From: Oscheius tipulae
Taxonomy: Eukaryota; Nematoda; Chromadorea; Rhabditida; Rhabditidae
Assembly: GCA_037178975.1 (NCBI GenBank)
Contig: JASJZH010000001.1
Span: 8,726,501-8,790,500 of the forward strand
Direction of reading: 5' to 3'
DNA length: 64,000 nt
The first letter of the stretch is position 1. Each line of letters starts with the position of its first letter. The translations under genes were made by a program, and so were the position numbers. The notes under the pieces were generated by a model. The model had not been told where the DNA came from. It ran no database searches and was given only the letters and a program-made list of their open reading frames with translations. This document shows, piece after piece, positions 44,301 to 57,000 of the stretch.

Positions 44301-47300
44301 GGGGATGACCTTCAGGTCATTAGGTGATGATAGAGGCTGCTGGATGAGGACAAGACGAATAGGGTGACATTGAGGAAGGAAAAAAGGGGAATAGGCAGTC
44401 TCTATTTTTCCAAAATCTTTCTAGGCTGTCAAACTGTGCAGACATGCGTTTTAGGCCCGAGAAAGATAGTGCCGGGCCGAGCCAATTTTCAGCGCTCAGG
44501 GTGCGCAACAGAAATCAGCCAGTTTTGGGTTCAAGTTTGAATTTCTTTCATTTTGCAATGTTTTGCAATGTTGTAGCATTTTTTCCGCTGTACAGCTTTG
44601 CAAAACATTGGAAAGCTAAAAAAAGTCACCTTGACCTCTAAATGGCTATTTTCTGTTGCGCACCCTGAGCGCTGAAAATAGGCCCGACCCAGCCGAGCCT
44701 CAGGCAAATGTCTGTATCTGTGGTGTCCCGACACCTGTGTAACTGCGTCGATTATGGGTGCCGCCCAGCCTTTGGATGTTCTAAATGGACTGTGAAGGAG
44801 CTATGATGTTGTGCTCAACGTTTTACGCCATGCTAAAAACCCTAAGGAGGGTATAGGAACAAAGACGAATGAACGCACGTTCGTCAGAAGGCCGTGTGTG
44901 TCCCCCCAAAAGCTGGCTCGGAACTCTCCCCGGCTCATTAGTGGCAATCAAGGCATTCGTTAGTGTATGTGGAGAGAGAGCGACTTACCAAAGGCGTCCG
45001 ACTTGAGCTGCGTCTCGAACGGGCAGACACGACAGCGGAAGACGGGAACTGGCTGACGCAGGTTCGTCCTGTGTCCGATTCCGTCACAATGATCCCGAAG
45101 CGCGGCAGCAGTGGGTAGAATCTCCTGACAGGCTCGACACAAAACCTGGAAGACGGACTTGGCGGCCCCGAGACGACAGAGAGCTGAGGCGGCGTTCGTG
45201 CCCTCACGAATGTGGTTCACCTGGAAAATTTTTAGATTGAGAGACGATGGGGAAAGAGTCGTTAAGAACCGGAAAGTAAGCCGAATCGATGAGAGGCTTC
45301 TTGATTGTGGGAAAACTAATAATGTTTGAAAAGACTATAAGACTGCCTACGTCTCACAAGCCGTCTCTTTATTAGCAAACGTCTGAGGGGGGCTTGAAAT
45401 CTAAGGCCATTCTATGGATCAGACTGACAAGAACAGTCAAATTTTTATATAACCCACTACCAAAGAAGCCGCTACCGAAGTTGTAATCGTGTCAAACTTG
45501 TAGATTTTGCTCGAGTCTACCTCTTTAACCTCAATTAGATCTGCAAAGTTTGAAGCAGTCAGATTGTAAATCTGGCGATTCTGACCTAACAAACAAACTA
45601 ATCAACCTTTTAAAGATGTTTGCCAGTGAACGCTGTGAGGAGAGAAGGCAAAAACGTTTTTCACAATAGGTAGTCGAACCCTTCTTGCTTTTATTCTGTA
45701 GTCGGAGTACTAACCGACTCAACCTTCTGCGAAGCTTGTGCGTCTTTTCCAAAAAGGTCAAATGATGTTTAATGGAGGCTCGCTTTGAAGACTAGCAAAG
45801 TGGGTGGAACTAATCAGCTAACCAGCCTACAGTATCTCAAAGGATAGAGGAGACAGAGGTGCGAGGTGACTGACCGCGGAGCGAGTCTCTCACCCTGAAT
45901 AGAGCGATCAGACACGCCGGATGAGCAAATCAATTTGTGCGCGTCATGGTCCTGATTGGAAAAATTGTGAAAATAGGTGCGCGTTAATCGCATTAGCATA
46001 AAGCGATTCTCACAGTCAATCTCCACTGCGGGATGCAACTCGTTTCATCTTTTCCCTGCGATTATTATGAATGAAAAGGTATGGGGACGACAGCCTTTGA
46101 CATAAAATTTTTTTGGATGTGACTAATTTCTTCTTTCAAATCCTAATGATCGAAATGAATTACTGTAGTTTTTAGTCATAGACACAGACACCGATGACGC
46201 ATTCCTTCCACTTCCATTGTATTGGCCAATTCAATAGGGATCAAGAACAGCACCCCCCGCGAAATTGACAAATTCTTTTGAATGGACGGGCTGGGACGCC
46301 GTGGAGACAGAGAGGAGAAATGAGTCGACTGTACTATTTTGGAGGGATTGGTTAAGAAGAAGCAAGGGGGAAAACAGAGGATTTGGGCAGATATTTGGAT
46401 CTGGGATTGATCGCCTTGTAAACGGTCGAGATCATGGTTTCTTGGTATATTAGCCATGGGGGGACTCTATTTCTACCAGTGTTTTTACTCTTGGGTATGT
46501 GTCTGATGCAAAAAAAGTAACAAAGTTCGAAGTTAAAGGAGCGACACTAAACCTAAGAACTGTATGACAAGATCCAGTAGGACATCTCTGGACAGGCGGA
46601 CAAATGACAAGTTTTCGACATTTTGTGGAATACTTAGAAGTTAGTAGTGAAAATAGATGTGCTTCCCTGTTTTTCTGCAAAAGTCCCCTATCTTTCAAAT
46701 GGAAAGACCTTCATTTCTAAGCCAGAAGCGTACGCTTTTGATACAGTGTTCATTAGCCGTCTCTGCTTGATTAGTGCGCCAAGTGGGCGTGTGCGGCAAA
46801 TGGCGAAAAGACTAGGAGGCCGGAGAAAATGAATTGCTTCCACAAAAGTCAGGATGATTGAGCTCTGATCCTGCACCTATAAAGTGTGAGCAAATATGTG
46901 GGTAATGACCATGAGGGGAACAGGTATGGGCCCAAAAGAGGCTGACTCTTCTGTATGCTAATGAGGTGATTACACGACGGCCGACAGACGAGTTCAAGGG
47001 AATGAATGAAAATGGGGGAAGAGGAGAATCTATAGATGATTGGGATTGATAGTACGATTGGAGGCGCGAAAGTGGGATCTACTAAGGAAAGGAGGGAGGG
47101 GAGGGCAGGGAGGGTTCAGAGATAGGCTTATATACCCTTTGGGCTTATACGGTACTGACCTCTAAAAACCGACACTGCTGTCTAACTGTGGTAAAAGTCA
47201 CTCTAAATTGGCTGTGAAACTGTGGCTCTAGACTACAGCCAAACTTTATCAAGCGGATACTGTCTCTTAAAATAATATTTCGTCTTTGCTATGTTCAGCA

Positions 47301-50263
47301 AAGCTGTAGTCCTGCACAAACCCTACAACTTTGCAGAGCTGCAATCTGTCTCCTTCATCCAAAAAGTACAGTAGTTAGGCAGCCTGATTACCGTACACCA
47401 ATGCCCTTAATGAGTTAATTTAAAACACCCTTTTGACCTTTGGTGACCCCCAGAAATGAGGGTGAGAATCCCCGCAGCGTGTGTGATAATGTGAGAGAGT
47501 GAGCTCGACGAGAGATTACGGTCGAGAGCGAGAAAGAGAGAGAGGTGAGGAAGGGCGCTGTTAATACCGAAAGGGTGGCGTCGGGCCGATCCATGACAAT
47601 GAGCGACGATGGCTGGCGCTAAGAAAGTTTGCACAAGACAAATAGCCAAATATGGGAAGAGGCGAGAGAGGCATGAGTGTCCGAGTACAGGTACTGATTG
47701 ATCAATTTGGGATCTGTAATCAAGTGAGAGAGATCCAAAAACCAGTCACTTTCAGTACATTGTCCGATTCGGGGAGAGCCTAATTATGAAATATATTATA
47801 ATCACGCGCGCTATTATCATCCGGATCTATGTTGGTCGCAAACAGAGCCGATGCCAAAGTCAATCGCCCGTGCGAGACCGAGGTGGACAAGAGGGACACC
47901 GTTCACCACTGTACTGATTCTGGATTAGGCAGACTAATCGACAATATGGTCTCAAGAGCCTGTGTAATAGCCTTCCGAGAACCCCCGTTAGCATGCCGAA
48001 ACAATCTTGCAGATTATGGAAAATCTCGAGGGCTGTGCATTGTCTTCGAAATCTGACCTAGAAGTGACAACTGCATGAACCAAATCAGAAAGTCATTCAT
48101 TGATACAAACAACAGAAAAACTGGAGTCGGCAGTTTTCACAAGGTCCCCCAGGTTGCCCAGAAGTTTAGGTTCTTTTGCACTACACGGAACTCGCTTTCC
48201 TCTACACACTAAAAACAATTACAAACATCTAAAAGAAACTTTTTTAGTGTAACTCAGAACGAGTATCTATCAATTAGGAGAGCCTAGACAGTTTGAAACA
48301 GCAAGAAGTCCCAAGTAATTTTATGAAACTGTGCCTCATGGATAGTGCATCTCGCGTAGTACATAAGAACCGAAGTTTACACCGCACTCTTATATCCCAA
48401 TCACCCCTAGTTTGACAAACGGAACACCTTTAGGAAGGCAAGATAGGTTCTGTACAGTTCTCTCTCTATATAAGTGGCTCCCAGCAGACCGTTTCGGATA
48501 GACGAGCGCTGACAAATTTTGATTGTCTTTGGCTTTTGTATGGGCACCGGGATCTACAAGGCCCGGTCTACTGAGGTACTACTCTACCATTTGAGCTCTA
48601 GAAGTCAGACACGTTCCAGTCAATATCAACAGAATCGTAAAGCTGCACGCTGACCATTTCTCTCGCTCGCTTTACTGATGATAGTCATCCTCCCCCTATC
48701 ATCCATTCTGTGATTATTTGACTAGGAGAGAGAGACGATACCGTATTCTCATCCATGTCCAGCCAGCGACAAAGAGTGAGAGAGAAAGAAAGAGAGGGAG
48801 AGGTGCGAAAGTAAACAATAATGAAGGAATCATAGCGTAAGTGTCTCTCTCACTCTCGCGATGCGGCTATTAATTCGCGTCAACGAGGCCAGCTCTGAAT
48901 CAGCATGATCACACACACGGAGCGAGAGACACGACCTTATCAGAACAAAACGAGAAGGAGAGAACCATTACCAACTTACAAAGACAGTGCGGTATTACTC
49001 TCTTTAGGTATTGTCCACTCCCCCGACCGAGTGTCCTGTTTCTCAGGCCCTGTTGACTAATCAGACCCTGACTCTGAATAGCAAAAGGAACCTACCAGCT
49101 GGACGCGTTGAAGGTGTTTGTCCGTGCGGGTATGCAGCTGAAAGTTGGCTTTCAGGTTCGTATGATAGGGACAGAGATGACAGCGGAAAATGCCGCTGGC
49201 GAAGGAGACATCCGAGCTGGAGGGACGGGAGCGGTCCTTCTCGGCATGGGACATTATTTCGTGGAGAGAGTCACAGCTGAAGCAGCCGCAGACGAGACAT
49301 ACAAAGAAGGATTCTCCTTCTTGGGCAGGACTTCTCGGCTGTCTTTGGTGACCGAGGGAGGCTGGAAGAAATACTGTTACTCTCTGTCGAGCATTTCTGA
49401 CCAGGGGAAGCTATGGGGTTTAGTCCTCCTGTCTCTCCGTTTCTGACCCACTCACCCATGCTATTCGGGAGCTCCTGCATCGCGTGAAGATGTTTATCAC
49501 TCTGCATGTGTATGCTCAGGTTCCCTTTTGTCGTTGTACTGTACCTATAACTCTTCCCCCAGCTTTCTGTATACAGTTCCTCCTACCTGCACAGCTCACA
49601 CCTATACGGCTTGTAGCCACAAGAATACGTCTCCCCTCTGGACAGCTTCGGATGTTGACGGTTCTCGACGCAGTACATGCACTTGACCTCGCCCTCTGAA
49701 TGCTTCTCCTTCATGTGAATCTCCAGCGTTTCCTGGTACTTGTAGTGCCAGTTGCACTTGGGACATTTCAGTGTCTTGGAGGAGTTTCTAAGAATGGCTG
49801 TCGTGGGTTGGAATTGAAGGTTCTACCTCAAAGCTGCGACGGAAAAGTCCCCAAACTGACTGTAGTCTGTCGGCAATCCGAAGGCACTGACCTCAATCCC
49901 GGTCTGGAAGCTGTCCAGAAGATCTGAAGAGGTTCCGGCAGCTGCCGCGGCTGACAAGAGTCTCTCCATGTGAGCCTTCGGAGATTCGGCTGAAGTTGGA
50001 CATTTAGACAGCTTGTAAAGCCTGTTTGAAAGTGGGGCACAAATCAGAAAAACGTATAGGAAAGGAAAATTGTACCAGTCCAGTCCTTACAAAGCTCAAA
50101 ACCCACCAATCCCATATCCTCCATGAGCATTGACATCGGCAATGAGTCTCAGCAGGTCGGCAGGGTCGGCAGAAGGCGGAGTACCCGTTGGCGAATCACT
50201 CGGCCCGGGCAGTAGGTGGCCATCCATCGGCAGGAAAAACTGTTGCACCCGAGGTTCCGACAT
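32305..50263 (-). CDS. zfh-2: ZFHX-family zinc-finger homeobox transcription factor
   Basis: Twenty-one coding exons, 1,598 residues if the start is ATG 50263 (5' exons could be missing): 50263-50103, 50021-49827, 49787-49587, 49544-49456, 49361-49096, 45220-44989, 44197-44147, 42676-42611, 39957-39789, 39745-39595, 38869-38702, 37263-37157, 37112-36974, 35867-35653, 35439-35388, 35303-34797, 34598-34239, 34201-33383, 33231-33084, 33046-32478, 32436-32305. Phases agree throughout. The order is about ten C2H2 fingers (for example [30 protein letters not shown]), then three homeodomains with helices [12 protein letters not shown] (near residue 920), [15 protein letters not shown] (1070) and [15 protein letters not shown] (1350), with further fingers between and after, the last CRPC...H...H before SSS-stop. 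A three-homeodomain layout matches Zfh2/ZFHX2. The 51-nt exon 44197-44147 is the least certain. Nuclear DNA-binding regulator. Confidence 0.92.
38922..38995 (-). repeat. tRNA-like element in zfh intron
   Basis: Reverse strand A-box TAGTCCAGTCGG (38973-38984) and B-box AGTTCGATCCC (38930-38940). tRNA-like but without a clean anticodon arm; likely a SINE or tRNA pseudogene. Confidence 0.5.
40030..40180. repeat. Tandem CTGTCTAACTG repeat cluster
   Basis: Three loosely repeated units of about 50 bp, each with a CT(G/A)TCTAACTG core and a nearby GCCACAAC or TTGTGGCT. Single copies of the same core occur at about 20211, 41465, 42975, 43655 (reverse), 47180 and 47210. Confidence 0.55.
40667..40694 (+). 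repeat. 28-base G tract
   Basis: Uninterrupted run of 28 G on the plus strand (C on the transcribed strand's sense side) within the large zfh intron 39958-42610. Long G tracts form G-quadruplexes and are unstable during replication; length in the assembly may be inexact. Confidence 0.9.
44469..44697. repeat. Palindromic MITE-like element, copy B
   Basis: Same structure as 29886-30100: CAGCGCTCAGGGTGCGCAAC at left, reverse complement GTTGCGCACCCTGAGCGCTG at right, and a central palindrome around TGCAATGTTGTAGC / GCTTTGCAAAACATTG. The inverted ends extend outwards to GCCGGGCC / GGCCCGAC. Confidence 0.8.
45669..45735 (-). repeat. tRNA-like element in zfh intron
   Basis: Reverse strand reads GGTTGAGTCGGTTAGTAC (A-box-like) and GGGTTCGACTAC (B-box-like). 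Probably a SINE or tRNA pseudogene. Confidence 0.45.
48550..48605 (-). repeat. tRNA-like A-box fragment in zfh intron
   Basis: Reverse strand reads AGAGCTCAAATGGTAGAGTA, resembling the 5' half of a tRNA. No B-box found, so a fragment. Confidence 0.35.
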
Positions 50264-50274
50264 CAAATCGGCAT

Positions 50275-50285
50275 CTGAAGAGAGA
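50275..50285 (-). promoter_or_regulatory. Acceptor site before first seen zfh exon
   Basis: Reverse strand TCTCTCTCTTCAG ends 11 bases before the ATG at 50263. It may be a spliced-leader acceptor or the 3' end of a large first intron; the frame is open back to the acceptor, so extra 5' coding exons are possible. Confidence 0.5.
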
Positions 50286-50894
50286 GAGAAATTTGATAAT
50301 GAGAGTCTCGAAAGACAGCTGAGAAGAGAAGTGAGAGAGAGTGGAAGGGGGCGCTCTCCTTCAATTAGAGGAATCTCTAATGGTGTTAATGACCGTCTGT
50401 GAAAAAGAGCCTAATGGGAGTGAGGAGAAGAAGTTTGAGGGGAAAGAGAGCTTCACTACACCTAATCAGGACCGGAGCGACACTAATTAGATTAAGTAGT
50501 GGCCATTTAAAGGTCGAGCTCGGTGGCGGAGATGTTTATGGCGGCTGGCTGACCACATGTGTGAGCAATTAATTAGTTGAGCTGCGGAAGATTTCGGCTA
50601 ACATATGGCCCGCGACTTTCCAGAGTCCTCTCTGTCAATTAAAATCAGGGATGTCTGTCTTGAAGTTTTGTTCTGAAGCTAATCGTGGTTCTCCTCCGTA
50701 TCCCTTGGACTCAACTAACTTGATAGCCTATAGTTTTATAAACAGTTACCGATGCACATAGAATCCTCTTCTGTCAGCAGGTAAGATCCCGATTTTTCAG
50801 CAAAGACTTTCCTATTCCGGTAAGCTCGGTAACACCGGTACGATTCATGAGCCCGAACCCTGATTTGGAACGGTGGGGCATCTTATTATGGCGC

Positions 50895-51060
50895 TAGATG
50901 GTACGGGTGCGACACTGGGTTCCCTCAAGCCAACAAACTAAATAACTCTGTACAGGTCCACGGAAAGATATTGCGGCCAAATGATGCTTTGCAAAGCTGT
51001 AGATTTTGATATGGGCTACAACTTTTCAGAGCATGGCCAGGCTAAAAAAGTGCTTCCTTG
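50895..51060 (+). repeat. MITE-like element
   Basis: GATGGTACGGGTGCGAC, CTCAAGCCAAC, AATAACTCTGT, a GCTTTGCAAAGCTGTAG core and GGGCTACAACTTTTCAGAGC, in the same order as the elements at 10440-10640 and 14560-14725. Confidence 0.5.
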
Positions 51061-54000
51061 GATCCGACTCGGAGTGTCATTTAGCTAGAACCGTAACTGC
51101 AAGTAAAAGAGGAATCTATACACGTTGAGAAATCTTAACCGTGATCTCCTAGCACAGGGCAAAAGAACAAGGAGGAAAAACTCGGTGACACCTTGGCCCC
51201 CCAGGGCGGTTCTCCCGAGAGACGACATGCCACCTGCGGATTGTAGTCGTCAAAGTTACAATTATCAAACATAGTTTACAGATGTGCTTCCCTTGGCTTT
51301 GATCTAGCCGCTCGCAGTCAAGAGTCTCGCGGAAAAAAGTACCCGAATTAGCACATCACTACAGTAGATATGAGAAATGGGTTTCTCTCTCTTTGAGACA
51401 GAGGCGGCGAGCTTTATCTGCAGTATACGAGAGATTTCTGAACAGAGAGCGTGTGTGAAATCAAATTGACAGAGATCAGAAAAACGGTATTGCAAATAAT
51501 TAGCATAGTCCTCGACCATCAGTTTACATGCTGTCAGCGGTTTCCCGAAATGGAGAGTCAACAAACTGTTTGAGTGCGTTCGAAACAGTAGAACTGTTCA
51601 GGGGAATAGTGCTAAAGGAAGACAGGGGGAGTAAAGAAAGCCAGAATGGGATGAACTGACTATGTCAACGTGATTGAGAGGACGGTCAAAATGGACAGGC
51701 ATCTTGAACCCATTTAAAAATCTAATTGACTGAAAGACACTGGTCGGGAGAGACGGTGAAAGGAAGTTAAAAAGGTAACCAGCCGCTTACGCTATTGGCG
51801 GAGCGAGTCACTGCTCTTTTTTCTCTTGACTCTCTCCTGACTTGTCTCGTCAACTCTAATCTAGGATAATACTGGACACAAAAGGCTACAGAAACTGTCA
51901 AATGTTATCCCAGATCAGTGTTGGCATGTATAACAGACATCAAATGTCGGTTGTAAAGGTAGTTTACGCGAACTACAGAACAACAGAGACAGCTACTGAT
52001 ACCTCTTGGTCATCAAGGACAGCCCAAGTTTCCAGTAAACTATAGGTAAACGGATTCCTCTATTACCAACGTGCAATATTGCCTTCTCTTTCGTCACCAG
52101 AAAACCAAAGCGAAAAGTAAAACTGTCCAAAAGTTATTGCCGTTCGCAAGTCAGTTTCGGATGCGCTCTAGAACTTTATGTACCAGTGAAGACACTTTTG
52201 TGACTTTAGATACGACCAAGCACGCTAGCCCAAAGGGCCGAAGGACGTCGAAGTTCGTCGTATACGGTTTGTCTTGTACCCAAATGGTTCCTGCTCCAAG
52301 GTTGTAGGGGTGCGGAAAGGAGGAGTTTCAACAAGGAAAGAGAACAAAAAGCAGTAGCTGGCAAAAGTGCTACCTCCCTCTCCCTCGTTGCGCGGACGGT
52401 TTAGCATAAATAATAGTTCAGGTGAGAGTGATTAGTGATCAGCTGAACTAGAAAATAGAGAAATAGAGAGAGAGAGTTGGCTGAGCCAAAGGATGAAGTA
52501 ATGAGGCGACTCGACACGGTAGTTGGATTAGGCCGGAGGAGGGGCGCCAACCCACCAAATTGGGGCGGAGCTGTCGCTGTGTGTATGAGAAAAATGAGAG
52601 AGAGAGAGAGGAATGCGTGATAAACAATTCACTATATATCACAGGCTAAACGCCAATTATAGGCGTTAATTATGAGGCTGGAGCGCTGATTGCATTCCTC
52701 TCATTCGGATAGTCACACAATTGTGGGGGGACAGAAAATAGTCTGGCTGGGGCGAGATGAAATTTCATTTTTTTGAAGGGAGAATCTTTCCATCTTTCGT
52801 TATGACTTGAATCTTTTAGAACGGCTCCCGCAACGAACTTCTCGCTGCATAGCGTGTAGAACTAGCAAATCAAATAGTTTTTCCGGCCACCGACAATGGC
52901 TTCAGAAGTTCGCAAAAGGAAAAGGTCATATCTGCCAGACCGCTGATTCGCAGAAAGTAAAGGATCTCTGCAACAAATCATGAATAGGGATAGTCTGCCT
53001 CAAACTGAACGACTGAACTTGTTTTATACGTGAACCAAGTGACTATTCACCCGCGTACTGCCGATCTTATAAGGAAAAACAGTTTCAATTCGTGTATGAG
53101 GTTTTGTAGCCGTTTACAGGTCCTACGGTGGCAGCTGGTAAGCCTGTTGCCACCCAAGGTCAAACTGTCAGGTGCTCTACGGAAAAGACTAAGAGAATGA
53201 CGTATGAAGATATTCAAAGAAGGAGCTGGGGAAGAGACTATCCCTCTAGAGAAAGGCATTCAAAAGTTCAGTGAATCTCTCTCTCTCTCTCACTCTCTCT
53301 TCATTCAAATGTGCCCTGCGCGACAAGTTAAGTTAGTTTTCTGAATCCTCCAAATCTCAACTCGGCGCTAATGGCAGCAGAGCTAAAGTATGTGTAGGTC
53401 AGAAGGTCCCCGGCCTCAGAGAGTCGTTAGCTGGTGATCTCGTTTCCTTTGAAGTGGCGCCAAATTAGGGGGGTCAGCTCATTGGAGAAGCAAGTATATG
53501 GTTTTAGGTGTCTGTGAGATTCCTCAAGTTTTTAGAGGGAGAGAGAGAGAGAGAGAGTACTCAAAAGAGTGGTGGATCCTCCAGAGTCGACACACACACA
53601 CAAATTAGGCAACTCGAGCTTTAATCCAATCAAGGCTGAATTAGCTAATTGTGAGACGAGAGTCGGCCCGAATCACAGAGAGAGAGAGAGACAGCCATCT
53701 GGCCAAAACTTGGAAGAAGAGAGACAAAATAGTGGGGGAGAGAATAAGATGAGCCAATATGAATGCTAATAACAGCTAATTAGATGAAGGACTGTCTACC
53801 AGAAATTCAGTTGTTCCTCCCTCCCAAATCCCGGTATCTGTATCTTTTGAGCACTTTTCGTCTCATCTTGGGATGATTGCCAAATAATCAGCTTAGGGGA
53901 CGATGACAGCTCCATGTTTATAAGTACCCCGGCGGTTACTTCTGGGTTGGGGACGGGGTCGAAAAATTCCAGAAAGCCCAGTGATTTCGGGATGACTGGC

Positions 54001-57000
54001 GGGGAGGTTCAATGGGAATAGCGATGATTCTGGAGAGTAAATGAGACACAGGACGATCTCGCCCTAGAAGGTTCTGTCTATAGAGAACGACTAGAAATAC
54101 AATGAACTTCCACATCTACATCTGGAGACAGAAAGACACTAAAGTTTATCTGTCTCTTAGCCAGGCTATACTTTTAGAACTTATAAAGACTCGTCACAGC
54201 ATCTGTAAGTCCAGTTATACAATTGTAGTGACAAACTCGAGGTCTGTGACAGTTCGAGATTGACACGTGGCTAGATATGAGTGAGAGGAGGTATGTCACT
54301 GGACAGAATTGACCACAGACAGTTTCAAAACTGTTCAGAGGACGACTGATTTTGGCCACGACTTTCTTCTAAACTAGGTGTGGTGATGCACCGCTATAGG
54401 TGCTTTTCATGGTTTTCACTAAGGGATGGTACCTGCCTGGAGAAGTAGAGAGCCGAAGTACTCCTGAAGAGTCACTAAGGCTGAAACCGGGATGGTGAGC
54501 AAACTGGCAGGGATTCAACAAAACAATGAGAGACAGAACATAGGGGCTACTGTTCTAATCACAATGAGAAGTCTGGAAAGTTTATTCTTGTTGTTAGTCT
54601 ACGTCTTCTCTCATGCCTGCTGATGAGACGCCCTTTGTGCAGCAGCTGCTGATGAGACTACGGTAGTCAATTCATTGGCGCCCAAAGCCGTCGAGAGAAG
54701 GGGGCGTCTCGCAAATTATCATAACTTGTCGGAGGTCCCCCTCCCGAAATTGCATAACCGACGACGGGGCCAAGTAATGATGAAAACATGAAATGGAATA
54801 GAAATCAAATTAGGGTGGGGAAGAGGCGCCAACTCTGTCCCCTAACCTATATATCTGTGTGAATTTAAAGGGGGAGGGGGTAAGAGAGCACGAATTATGT
54901 TTTCCGCCTAATTTCACGCATTTCGGCTAATATGGTGTGGAGAGAGGCGCGCTGGTGCGCGAACAAATGCTCCTCGAACAAGCCCAGTCCTAACAAGTTT
55001 TAATGGTCCATATTTCATCTGGTGGTCCGAACGACGACGAAGAACTGAACCGGTAGAGAGGTGACAGGCGCCAGGTAATCGCCGAGCCAACACGTATCTA
55101 GGAAGTCAGCCATTAGAGAGACAGAGCAGGCTATAGCCAAGGGGATAATAGTCCAATAGATTTCGAGATTGGGGGAACCGCTGAGCTGATAGTTTAACTA
55201 CTGTGCCTGCTCCTTCTCTTAGCAATGCCTTCTTTGGGGTGCCTGCTTACCTTGTTCATTTTTTCTATAGCCTACAACAGATTATGGAGCTCGTACAAAT
55301 TCTCAAGTGAGTAGCTACAGTAAGCCGAGCCAAACGTAACATCCAGCTCGTTCATAACTTCAAGCTACTACTGCTAGAAGACTGCACACTAGTCCCCAAA
55401 ATGTTAGTTAGTGTCAATCCTTTTTTCGAAATTGGTGAGCATCAAGCAGTGTAAGAAGACCGTCCAAACCCTTAATTCTTGGCTTGAAACTGACTACAAA
55501 GTGTAACAGGTTGTCTGGGGCAGGTGTAACAACAGTCTTTTACAGAACGGATGTAGCCTGTCACCTAGGTCATTCAAACAGCTGAGTACTGTCGAATTTC
55601 TTGATAGTGCCTTCTTCTGATTAACAGATTCATAAAGTGCCTCTTCCCTTTTCCTCCCAATAGAAAAGAATTCTTGTAGGACTTCAGTTCTCTTGAACTA
55701 GGTATGAGAGATCCATAATTGTCCCGTTCCATGCTCTCTCCCTCTCGCTTTGGACTCCCGAATCCAATGATCCGAAGAGAGTGTCGAAAATTAAGCACTC
55801 AATTCAAATAAGTCAGGGGTGACCAAATTGGCGCGACGGCGATAAAAAGTATGTTCTCGGGGCTGCTCTTACTGACCCGGGGGCCTTGATGAGGCGGCTC
55901 GTTAGGCGCAGCCGAAATCTCATTCATTCATTCCCGGGCGACAACTTGTTGTACTCGAGCCGAAAGGCAAGTAAACTGAAGGAAGGGGAGACGGAGAGAG
56001 AGAGAGAGAGAAATGGAGACAGGTCTGTCTACCTAGGAGGAGCGTCATCGTACTCAACTCTGGCTCTCGCTTACGACAATAATGCGATCCAGGAGGCTAT
56101 TTATAGAGACTTTGATGAGCATTGGAATCCGATCAGGCGATAGAGGCTTCGAGAACCTAACCGTCAGAAACTAAGAGTACAATCTTTGATCATGGTTAGA
56201 TAAGACTGTCGGAATCTGGTGGCTCGTAGTTCAATTGAGCAGCTTATACGGTTTTTTTAGAGAAACTGTTCTCTCTCTTTCACTCTCTCTCACGTAGTGA
56301 TACAGTTAGAGAAAGGGATTTTAGTTGAGTGAGCATAAAAGACACTAACCGACTAGGAACAGTTACTCCAAGCTGTACCCTCATCCCATCTTCCGAAGTG
56401 CTCACGACGATTCGAAGGCAGAGAGAATTAACCACTCATCTGCTTGATGAGATTAACGCGCGACGGGGTAATCAACCAACTTGAAGACTTCGGGTAGAGC
56501 CCCCGGTTGTCCAATTACTGCGATTCTCATTTCTCTCTGCTTCGGGAAATTTCGGGGGCTAGCTAGAGACGGAAACAAAAGTCGCGCCAATATCCAATAG
56601 TGGCGAATCAACTGTGGAGATGAAGGAAAATTAATCCGCTCAAGTCGTTCAGGAAAACGAGAAGTTTAATTACAGGAAGTGCTGGCCTCTTATCACAATT
56701 ACATTAAGTCTTGTAAATAGAGGAGGAGGCATCTCCCACGCTGATTGAGGGAGGTTTCTTTGCGGGAGTTTGTATCCAAAGTACTGTATTGTAGACAGAG
56801 CTAGGACAAGAGCCTGTGTAAAGTTTTTTAAGTACAGTCACAAGAATTTTGAATCTTAGCTAGCAAAAGACAGCTCTCTTACCATCTCAAGCACATCTTG
56901 ACTGTCTCATAAAGTTACCTAATGTTCACCGTCCCAACAAATTTGAATGCCGTAAAACGTTGCATACTGATTCCAATTGTATCTGTGCACTTCTAATCAT

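Noticed and set aside
55998-56012. GA microsatellites as possible CRISPR or regulatory arrays
   Set aside because: Simple dinucleotide repeats, common in non-coding DNA here; no spacers or conserved direct repeats.
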